This document shows, piece by piece, positions 1 through 8,368 of a stretch of DNA of 20,149 nucleotides. The notes below the pieces were generated by a model. The model worked only from the letters and a program-made list of their open reading frames with translations. It did not search any database and was not told where the DNA came from. A program made the translations under genes and the position numbers. Position 1 is the stretch's first letter, and every line of letters starts with the position of its first letter. This DNA is from Pelargonium cotyledonis (Eukaryota > Streptophyta > Magnoliopsida > Geraniales > Geraniaceae): assembly GCA_036897625.1 (NCBI GenBank), contig JAYMTA010001403.1, positions 1 through 20,149 on the forward strand. The letters run 5' to 3'.

Positions 1-105
1 GGTTGAATCGGGATTCATGTCATTCCAAGATTCAAACATGATTTTGAATCATTTAACCTCTGAATCGTGAATCGTATCGAAAATCGGATCGTGAATCGTA
101 ATTTC
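1..105. repeat. Degenerate GAATCG-type short repeat
   Basis: The first hundred bases repeat variants of GAATCGTGAATCG, GATTCA and ATCGGATCGTGAATCG in both orientations. Such imperfect GATTC/GAATC runs often mark the edge of a transposon or a satellite-like patch in plant DNA, but the left part lies outside the window, so no family can be assigned. Confidence 0.45.
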
Positions 106-421
106 TAACAACTATGGATATTAAAGATAATCTCTTAATTAATCTAATTTAATATTATTATGGATTGGGTGGTGTTATTAGTTTCTTAATAAGTTGGAGG
201 TTTTTAGTAGCTAGAGTGATAGGGTTGGAAAATAACTAATAACGGCTATATCGTCCGAGAAAAGGTAACACATGTGATATCATCTACCAAATTTATTACT
301 TTAATCACTCAAGCACAAATATTAACAAAATTAATTCTAAAAATTATTAACATTTTGACCAAAAACAAAACTTTAGAATTGGAAACTCAAAAGTCAAAAC
401 CGGAACAGTATAGGTTACTGT

Positions 422-770
422 TTAGAGCATGAGCAATGGTGGGACTCAAATTAAGTCCTAATTTGTAATATTTTATTTTTATGCTATGCCACATAAGTAA
501 AGAACCTTATCAAGTTGATTTCTTCATTCATGCGATCCATATTGAGTCCCAAGTTATATATTATATTATAAATATTTTTATCTTCACATGTCACATGATA
601 TCACACAATTAGCTAACAAATTAAAATAATAATGACAATCATTAAGGCCCAAGGCCCTCTTCATAGGGACACATACATCTGAAGGATCCCCATACAACTA
701 TAGTCTCAATGTTTTTAGAGTCCCTTTTGTGATCCCAATGCATTTTGGACCACCATTGTGGATGATCTTA
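422..770. mobile_element. PIF/Harbinger (Tourist-like) MITE
   Basis: A non-autonomous element of 343 bp (425-767) is flanked on both sides by TTA (422-424 and 768-770), the target duplication expected for PIF/Harbinger elements. The left end reads GAGCATGAGCAATGGTGG and the reverse complement of the right end reads GATCATCCACAATGGTGG, an imperfect terminal inverted repeat. The interior is AT-rich, has no coding capacity and repeats GACTC/GAGTC motifs near both ends. The terminal sequence resembles the GAGCATCTCCAATGG termini widespread among plant MITEs. Family assignment rests on the duplication and termini only. Confidence 0.78.
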
Positions 771-860
771 CTAGGAATTGAGTGATCAAATGCAATTACT
801 CAATAAACTTTTCTTTACCTAATGGACATGGCACATAGAAACAAAATGAATGTTAAATGA

Positions 861-1150
861 TACTACCTCGGTTTCAAATCAAATGTCGTTTTAGAGTTTT
901 CCACACATATTAAGAAAAATTGTTAAAATGACTTTTATACATCTAACTAAAAGACATAAAACTCATTATTGCTAGTCCATTAATATAATATTAAGGTTAA
1001 AAACTTTTCATATTCTATGTGAAAATCATTATGACAAAATGTCATTATAAGAAAGTCATATGTAAATGTTTGCTAAAAGAGAAAAATGACATTTATTTTG
1101 AAATAAAAATTGGACTTTAAAACGGCATTTAATTTGAAACGGATGTAATA
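861..1150. mobile_element. Stowaway-like (Tc1/mariner) MITE
   Basis: A 286-bp element (863-1148) is bounded by TA on each side (861-862, 1149-1150). The left terminus CTACCTCGGTTTCAAATC matches the reverse complement of the right terminus, TTACATCCGTTTCAAATT, and the similarity continues through GTCGTTTTAGAGTTT / GCCGTTTTAAAGTCC, giving about 40 bp of imperfect inverted repeat. Termini of the form CTCCCTCCGTTTC plus a TA duplication define plant Stowaway elements. There is no internal gene, so it depends on transposase from elsewhere. The two arms have diverged, suggesting an old insertion. Confidence 0.85.
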
Positions 1151-2073
1151 TTTCTTTTCAAGTTTAAACAACTCAAACTCATCATCCCCAAACGCCTATA
1201 AGATAAATTTGTACAAGAACCTACCATTTGTTGTAATTCGATCATTTAGTCGTCTTCTTCATGAAAAATATCAACACATGTTGGTACAGTTGTTAAGCAA
1301 GGTTGACCGGCTAGGAGAAAAACGATGACTCGACGACTATCTCACACTATTATTAAGTTTTAGCTCAAATCAGACCGACCTAAATGACCGGATCATTAGA
1401 GCGGTTCACATTGATTTGAACAAACCTACACACGGAGAATTTTTTAACTTCTAAGTTCGATTGGTTTCTAGAAATTAAGATATCGCACATGATATTAGAA
1501 AATGGAAACCCTCCCCATGTATAACATGGGATTGCGTGCAATGACTGACACAGGAGAGGCCCAAGACCGTGAGCGTCGTTTGGTTATTATAAACCAACAA
1601 ACCAAACCAAACCAAACCATAAGCCACATTTGGCTCAACACTATCCCCACACACTCCGATAGGGACACTTCTCTAATATCATATTTACAAGTTACTATTC
1701 TTTACACATCTTCACTAATAAGTGTTTTGGTTTAGGTTTAAGAAAAATGTATATGAAAAATCAGTTAACGACATATTTTTTTTTCTCCTCGTATTTTGAT
1801 GAGTACGTGTTGTAACAAATCAAAAGATTATTGACTTATTTATTATAAACATATTATTAGTATTTTATACATAATAAATTGTTTTATTTGTTTTAAAAAT
1901 TGAAGGCTTGAAGATCAACGCATCTAGACAAATTTAAAATATTTAAATAACTCGTGGGACACTCGATTTCTAAACTAATCTGCAAACAAATAATCGACAT
2001 TATCAAACTAAAGCACAATGACCAAAATATCATGAATAATCAGACTGAATGCACTGGAATCATCTTTATCAGT
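1151..2073. other. Intergenic DNA without a recognisable gene
   Basis: AT-rich sequence. The only distinct structure is a short CCAAA microsatellite (about 1601-1619), which faces a GTTTGGTT word upstream and could fold weakly. A 77-codon open frame at 1502-1735 shows no family resemblance and is not called. Confidence 0.5.
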
Positions 2074-2376
2074 CTAAACAATCAAGTTCAATGCACTAGA
2101 ATACTCTCCCAACCCGAAGAGCACGAAAATTTGACAACGATTGCACTTGGAGCTTAAGGTGGCCATGTGAAGGGCTTTGTACATCAACCGACCTTTACCA
2201 CCATCAGCCATCAGGTATGTCATCTGAATATTATGTAGCAAACTCCAAACTAATTTGATGATTTTGATTGAACCACCACGTATCTTCCAAGCCACCCTCT
2301 TTGCGACGGATTGATTGTCGGGAATGGCGTCGGAAACACGTTTTTTTTTTTTTTGTAGTGTAATTAGAAAAATCAC
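2074..2376 (-). pseudogene. Possible decayed F-box-like gene fragment
   Basis: An open frame of about 100 residues on the minus strand has a first half that resembles the start of plant F-box proteins of the At2g35280/At1g67623 type: IPDN, then a VA...SIKIIKL stretch where those proteins have a valine-alanine-serine helix. It is followed by YKALHM and a cysteine-bearing NRCQIF segment that could match the linker after the F-box. The canonical cysteine-lysine pair of the second F-box helix is absent, no convincing initiator is seen, and a T tract lies inside the first codons. It could also be chance. If real it is a short dead fragment. Confidence 0.25.
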
Positions 2377-2634
2377 CGCGAATCTAGCTACACTGTTGCT
2401 TGAATTTGCAAACCCTAATTAACAACATTAATTTGATATCAAAGTAAGAGAGTTTGTTGCCTTAGCGAGACATACTGCAATTTTCTATCAACAAACTCAA
2501 AAGACCACCGTAATTTTGAAAAATCAAGAACAATCGCATTTGTACAAAAATATTAATTGACTCTAAAATCATCGAAAAATTATTAGCCACTTCTTTAATA
2601 ATCCTCCCATGCAATTGTCTTGTATCTTCTTAAC

Positions 2635-2920
2635 TAAACACAAACTCTCTCTCTTCACTCTCTCCTAACTAAACTCTCTCTATCTCTCTCTGTCTCTCAA
2701 ATATTCACTTATATATATACATGTATGCATTGATGCTACCTTCCTCATCTCCTTGTCCATAACCTGTCTCTCTTATCACACACACACTCTCTCTCACCTT
2801 CCCATCACTTCCTCTCTCTGCTCAGCTCACAGCCTATTTTCAATCTCTGCCACACACATCACATAAACATATATAAACACAAGGAACTGGTTTTTGCTCC
2901 AAATTATACATATCATCACA
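2635..2920 (+). promoter_or_regulatory. Core promoter and leader of the PRE-like gene
   Basis: A TATATATATA stretch at 2710-2719 is a good TATA-box candidate about 200 bp before the start codon. It lies between two pyrimidine-rich CTCTCT tracts (about 2640-2700 and 2765-2820), typical of plant core promoters and leaders. A 13-residue ORF begins at the ATG at 2721 and ends at 2762, but it lies so close to the TATA box that it may precede the transcription start. Confidence 0.55.
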
Positions 2921-3324
2921 ATGTCTAGCAGAAGATCACGGTCGAGGCAATCCGGCGGCGCATCTGCCATCTCCGACGACCAGATCACCGATCTGGTTTC
3001 CCGGTTGCAGCAGCTCATCCCTGAGATTCGCCACAGGCGATCAGACAAGGTTTGTACATATTTTATATTCTTGTTTTATAACCACGTTAGTCATTTAATC
3101 CCTTCCGATGTGGGACTCCCCTGTCGATCCCTTATTATTAAATTGTCAATATCTGATATTATTTTTTGCAGGTTTCGGCTTCGAAGGTGTTGCAGGAGAC
3201 TTGCAGCTACATCAAGAGCTTGCACAGAGAGGTCGATGACTTGAGCGACCGGTTATCGGAGCTTCTAGCTTCCATTGACAGCAACAGTGCTCAAGCTGCC
3301 ATTATTAGGAACTTGCTCAGCTAA
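2921..3324 (+). CDS. PRE: Atypical HLH regulator, PRE/ILI family
   Basis: A two-exon gene: exon 1 2921-3049, exon 2 3172-3324, with a 122-nt GT...AG intron in phase 0. The protein has 93 residues, the family's usual size. A short Ser/Arg-rich N-terminus ([10 protein letters not shown]) is followed by helix 1 (about residues 19-35, [17 protein letters not shown]), a loop with HRRSDK, and a long helix 2 (about 45-79, [20 protein letters not shown]). The DNA-contacting basic region of true bHLH proteins is missing. Known PRE/ILI proteins are nuclear, bind other HLH proteins such as IBH1, PAR1 or HFR1, and release growth factors downstream of brassinosteroid, gibberellin and auxin. The A at -3 supports the chosen ATG. 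The family is certain; which PRE paralogue this is cannot be told. Confidence 0.95.
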
Positions 3325-4920
3325 TGTAATTTAGCTTAATTTGTTTAAATATAATTACAATTATGTAGCTGCTGCTAGGGTTTGGTCACTAGCTAGCCCC
3401 ATTTATTACAGAGGGTACGTTAAATAATTAACATGCATGTGATGTAGGTACCGTCCCATGTTAATTATTATTATAATTATATTACTATGTACCTCTTTTA
3501 ATTTTTCTTCTTCTCTAATCTCTACTACTCGTTTAATAAGAAGGAACCTATGTATTTCTCAATTAAGGAGATCGATTCAATGTAGCATTTCTTCGTATTA
3601 GAGCGCAAGATTAAGTATCCACCAAGACACAAAGAAAAATAGAATATAATCAAGCATGTGTAGAGCCGCAGTTTAATTAATAATGGAACATATATGAGTT
3701 TTCGTTTTAGACATAACTTGGTCTTAATTAGCGGGTGGTCTTCTTCTCTAATATACTATTTGTATTTTCTTAAAAGTAGTTTTGTTTTTGCGTCAAAATC
3801 AGTCGTACAAATTCGTGCACGAACGTTGATTTGACAGTAAAAAGATATTAATTATTTTCTGATCACTTGTGTTACATTATTATGTTTGTGCAATTAGGTA
3901 TTCCCTCTTATGATATTAAAATTCCATCAATTTTGTTACTATCGAATAAAGACATAAAAGTCAAGATAATTATAATGAAGCATTATATCGTGATACATTG
4001 ATACCAACGATTATTTTTATAAGACCGTTACGCATACATATTTACTTACTATATATGTTACAATGACATAACTTACTATAATTTATCGAATAACGCAAAT
4101 AAATATAATAACTCAATGTCCACAACTTGCTCCTACATGTTGTAACTAAATGCTTCAAACATCAAATTGTAATTTGAACATATATTATCTTTCAAGATTG
4201 ATAGAGATACATCTAATTCACAAAAATTGTGCTAAAACCAAATTTCTAATTTCACATGCTAAATAAAACGCAACCGGTTAGGAATGTGTCTATTAGTAGA
4301 AGGGAAGTTGAAATTAAAAATTTAGAGAAAGTGAGATGTTTCCATAAAGTTCAACCTTGAAGATGACATGAAAATAGTATATGCCCCACATACACTCAAT
4401 TTTCCTAACGACCTTGCGCTAGTATGGAACCCACGAGATTAATGTTTCAAGTATTAGGGTAGGACACTAGGACCCTTCTCTAGCTAGCTAGCTACTCCCA
4501 ACTTACCTATGCTCACATGCCCACAATGCATTAAATGCAAACACTATTGTTAATAGGAGAGTTACATTAGAGTTCGACATCTCGAGTCTCAAATCTATAC
4601 ACTTGTTTAGAATTCAATTACTTTGTATATCTCGATCCCCAGAAGGTATGAGAGGAGATAGTGACCATCAACAATATTCGTGAACCCGTCCACTAGATAT
4701 ATATTGCTCGTTTGGGATCAGATCATTGCACCACACACGCCCCTCCCAGGCCACGAGCCATATAGGTTCAATCGACCAAACATATAGGTGCGATACAAGT
4801 CACGTTTATATTTGTCTATACGAGCAGGTCTAAACTCGTATGTGTTTCTATTTAAGTATTTTGTTGTTAGTATTATGTATTGTCACTTTGAAAGACGAGA
4901 TTGCACCATTAAAAATGTTT
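3325..4920. other. 3' flank of the PRE-like gene and intergenic DNA
   Basis: The first 200 bases are probably the 3' UTR, with an AATAAG hexamer at 3535-3540 as one possible polyadenylation signal. The rest is AT-rich and has no coding signal. A short TAGC tandem lies near 4481-4493. A slightly less AT-rich patch (about 4560-4790) looks like old repeat debris, but no terminal repeats are visible. Confidence 0.45.
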
Positions 4921-5244
4921 CTAAAATAAGGACACGTGGATTATTGGGTATGGCCGGCATTACATTGACTTGGGTTTGGGCATTCTATTGGGCCGAAATG
5001 TAGTACTCAAGGTCCAAACCCATTAGAGGCTGAGTCCAAATGTCCAGCCCAAACTATGAGGCAAAATCGTCATTTCACAATAACTGACACGGTCACGTGA
5101 TATCATCATCCATTTAGAAACCAACCAGATTCCTTGAGAACTGAGTTACCGCTTAACAGTAAAGCAGAGTCGCTCGCGATCGCGACTCTTCTCTAGAAAG
5201 TTGAATCTTCTTCGTCTTCTTCAACTGATCGCCTGATCTGAGCC
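4921..5244 (+). promoter_or_regulatory. Promoter region of the BPA1-like gene
   Basis: Two perfect CACGTG G-box cores (4933-4938, within ACACGTGG, and 5094-5099) bind bZIP/bHLH factors and, in the ACACGTGG form, resemble ABA-response elements. Between them are TGGGCC (4989-4994) and AGCCCA (5046-5051), which match the site II motif TGGGCY bound by TCP factors and common before housekeeping genes. No TATA box is evident. An in-frame TGA (5239-5241) directly before the start ATG closes the frame upstream. Confidence 0.5.
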
Positions 5245-7348
5245 ATGAATACCAGTGGACACACGATCGAAGTTACTGGACTGTCTCCAAAAACCACCGA
5301 GAAGGATTTATACGATTTCTTCGCTTTCTCTGGAGCTATTGATAATGTCGAGATTGTCAGGTGATCTTTTCATTTTTTCTGCTTAAATTCGGATTCTGTT
5401 GTTTTTATTTTGTTTTCAAGTTTAATTAAGTTGTTTTGGATTTCGGATATGTTGTTCTGTGCTTATTCGATCTCAGTAGTAGGTTTTGTGGATGAATTAA
5501 ATTAACAGAAATGTGTAAATTCGACTTGAACTGGATTGGTGCAGTGGAAATTTCAGTTGAATAAATAATGTTAGTTATTGTTCAAGTATATGCTCTTTGT
5601 TATAATTAAATTGAGCTTTAGCAAGTTAAGGTGCTCCAAATGTCATATTTGTTAGTGTGTGTGTTTGTAATTAGGTTTAATTCTTGGCTTTGAAGCATGT
5701 CCATGGCAGTGTGCTGGTGTTTATGTTTCTGTTTTGGTGTTGCAGTAATGTTTATTGTGTGCGATTTTGCTGGTTTCGGAAGTGATTTGAGATTTTGTAT
5801 TTGCAAATGACCACAGGTCTGGTGAATGTGCTTGTACTGCCTATGTGACTTTCAGGAATGCACATGCTCAGGAAACGGCTATTTTGCTTAGTGTAAGTAT
5901 TGATCCAGTTCTTGAATTAGATTTGAGGATTGTGTGAGGATGTGAAAATGATAATTGTATGGTTTGACATGTGATGTAGGTCTAGCTTTCGAGTTTGAAC
6001 TTTTAAATTCAAGAATGATTAAGATAGCGTGGCTTTTGTGTGTTGGACCTAGCTTAAGTTTATGAACTATTCTATTCGTTTTTTTTCTTCTTCTCCAGCA
6101 GCTTGTTGACTTGGTCTTTTCTGTTTGCATTTTAAGTATGATTCAAGGTTGATACAAAAGGAATAGTTCTAGTCTTCCAGATAGTTTACTAACATAGCTA
6201 TTGATATTAGCTATGTTAGTTTGATACGAAAAGATACGTGCTCGAAACTTTAAAACACATTGATGAGCATGAATTGATCCAACTTATAGACATTGATTTA
6301 AAAAATATAAAATTATCATTTTTTTTTAATGTATTCTTTGTGTATTGTGTCTGATTTTATAAATATTTCATGTTACCGTATCCACGTTGTGTCGTACCCG
6401 TGTATATGTATTATAGGAAGAAACTCAAGTACAAATTTGGCCTTATACGGAGCTATTAGTTAAAGATTTCCCTGTAAATTTACTATGGGCTGTTCTTGTT
6501 TCTTTAAGTGGTAATGATTCTCTTTAATATGTCATGAATCTAATTACTAACGTTCACTTATACAGAGCCTATTTTCTTGGCATAATATTATATAGAGATA
6601 AGCTGATAGTAATGTTTCAGTGTTCATCTTCTCATACACACAATTGTTAACTCCGGTATTTCGTTATAATACAGGGTGCAACAATATTGGATCATCGTGT
6701 ATGCATAACCCAGTGGGGGCAGCATGAAGTTGAAATCGATTTTTGGAATAGACCATGGAACCATCACCACGAAGATGAAGCTAGTTCAACTGTAGGCACT
6801 TATTGTTCAGCTGTGTGCATAATTTGTTACATGGTGCAAGATATAAAACCTGTAATTTGATATCATTTTTTATCGAACCATTATTTGCATTTTCTTAGCA
6901 GCCAGAACAGAGAAGCCAACGTGTTCCTAACGCCGGAGAAGCTGTAAGTATGGCTCAGGAAGTAGTCAAGACCATGCTATCCAGGGGATTCGTTCTGGGT
7001 AAAGACGCCTTGGGCAAGGCCAAAGCCTTGGATGAGTCTCATCATGTGTCAGCTACTGCAGCAGCTAAGGTTGCCGAGTTGAGCAACAGGTTCGGGCTCA
7101 CGGATAAGATTTATGCTGGGGTTGGAGCTGTTAAATCTGTGGATCAAAGGTACCACGTTTCAGATATGACCAAATCAGCTGTATCCGCCACAGGAAGAAC
7201 TGCTGCAGCCGCTGCAACCACTGTGGTCAACAGCAGCTACTTCTCGAGGGGAGCTCTTTGGATGTCCGGTGCCCTATCCCGGGCAGCTAAAGCTGCCGCT
7301 GACTTGGGTGGGGGAGGCGGCATCAGCGGTGGGGGTTTCAGCCGCTAA
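5245..7348 (+). CDS. BPA1: RRM protein, BPA1 (ACD11-binding partner) family
   Basis: Four exons give 251 residues: 5245-5360, 5817-5892, 6675-6791 and 6902-7348, with GT...AG junctions that keep frame. An N-terminal RRM spans about residues 7-78: the RNP2-like strand is IEVTGL and the RNP1 position reads CTAYVTF, lacking the usual aromatic pattern, as in this family. The C-terminal half starts near residue 119 with MAQEVVKTMLSRGFVLGKDA, a family signature, and is rich in Ala, Ser and Lys helices ending in a Gly-rich tail (GGGGGISGGGFSR). Arabidopsis BPA1 and its relatives bind ACD11, a ceramide-1-phosphate transfer protein that restrains cell death; RNA binding is not established. The stop just before the ATG and the G at -3 fix the start. 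Which BPA1-like paralogue this is cannot be decided here. Confidence 0.93.
6188..6220. repeat. Perfect 13-bp inverted repeat in BPA1 intron 2
   Basis: ACTAACATAGCTA (6188-6200) and TAGCTATGTTAGT (6208-6220) are perfect reverse complements separated by a 7-nt loop. The repeat lies well inside the second intron (5893-6674), away from both splice sites. It may be a small foldback relic or a hairpin in the pre-mRNA. Confidence 0.8.
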
Positions 7349-8040
7349 CGTCCCATGGTAGTCAGATTGAGCTCTCGCTCTTCTTGTTGCAACCGTGCCC
7401 TTAAACTATCCAGAACTGTTTTCTTTTTCTTCCAGCTTCTATAGATCTCTTTAGTGTCTAGTGTGTAAACTAAACCATAAACTGGGTTCCTCTAGGATCA
7501 AACTTAGCATCAAGCCATTGTAACATGTGCAGGAAATGACTTGGTCATTGTAGATTTAGGTGGTGACTTGTGCTCATAACTTTTTTGCGCCAAGCGACAG
7601 GAAGTCCAACCTTTTCACACCATCAAATTTCAATACATGACAATGCGGTTGGACATCAACACACCCGTTTTTATCAAACAACTTTTTATCGGATATAATG
7701 CTTCTTGCTACTTAGTGGAAAATATTGTGACCGATAAAACAAGTTGCTCAAAATATTGTGACTTGTTGAGCTAAAGATTGAGCTTTGTTGAAAACTTAGG
7801 CATTTGATATATATCACTATTATAATTAATTTTCTATTTTCTATTCTAATTTGATTTATTTGGATATACAGTTATGTTTTATTTTTTGTGCCCAACAGCA
7901 AAGGTTCATAACTATAAATAACCAACTCATCCTATAATAGAAAGACAAAATATCATGCCACCAACTTATTTTATGACAATAGAATGTACTCAATGTAGTA
8001 GCTACTAGCTACTCACTGAGTTCACTACTACTGGTAGACC
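7349..8040. other. BPA1-like 3' flank and intergenic spacer
   Basis: The first 200-250 bases after the stop codon are probably the 3' UTR. No gene is visible in the rest of the spacer, which separates the BPA1-like stop from the upstream region of the transporter gene by less than 1 kb. It contains the small repeat cluster at 7684-7770. Confidence 0.5.
7684..7770. repeat. Nested short direct and inverted repeats
   Basis: AAAATATTGTGAC occurs at 7719-7731 and again at 7750-7762. TTTTATCGG (7684-7692) is the inverse of CCGATAAAA (7731-7739), and GCTCAA is mirrored by TTGAGC just downstream. The cluster could be the remains of a small foldback element. No target duplication was found. Confidence 0.4.
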
Positions 8041-8142
8041 TGACTCTAGAGTCGGTGGCGTCAAGATGAAAAGCACATCAATGGTACTGATTGAATCCTC
8101 AAACTAATATTTTCCGCCGACGTTAGGATGCCTACGCGAACG

Positions 8143-8150
8143 CCACGTGG
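8143..8150. promoter_or_regulatory. Palindromic G-box upstream of SUC3
   Basis: CCACGTGG is a perfect palindromic G-box, about 220 bp before the transporter start codon. bZIP and bHLH/PIF-type factors bind this core. Its position fits a proximal promoter, though the transcription start is not known. Confidence 0.5.
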
Positions 8151-8210
8151 CAGTGGGTGGACGCTTAACATCGAAGAAAAGTAGAGATGCAGAAAGGCAG
8201 TTGAGTCCCC

Positions 8211-8318
8211 ATGCGCCTGCACCGCACCGAACCAGTGACTCGCCACCGCGATCGTTTGCCCAAATTTGACAGGATTGTCTCAATTTCGGCTCTCATAGAA
8301 GCAGATCTCCGAACCTAG
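8211..8318 (+). other. Candidate 35-codon upstream ORF before SUC3
   Basis: An ATG at 8211 opens a short frame (begins MRLHRTEPVTRH) that ends at TAG 8316-8318, about 50 nt before the transporter start. The peptide is basic and shows no family resemblance. It matters only if transcription begins upstream of 8211, which the sequence alone cannot show. Confidence 0.3.
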
Positions 8319-8339
8319 ATCTCAGCCGCATCGGCTCTA

Positions 8340-8351
8340 ATGCGCGGGTGA
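8340..8351 (+). other. Minimal upstream ORF (M-R-G-stop) before SUC3
   Basis: ATG CGC GGG TGA lies 17 nt before the main ATG at 8369 and is very probably inside the 5' UTR. Such very short uORFs can lower initiation at the main start while still allowing reinitiation. The main start has a stronger context (GCC before and G after the ATG). Confidence 0.5.
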
Positions 8352-8368
8352 TTGAGCGAGTTTGAGCC

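Noticed and set aside
1502-1735. A 77-codon plus-strand open frame upstream of the PRE-like gene.
   Set aside because: Includes the CCAAA microsatellite, shows no domain, no splice context and no family resemblance.
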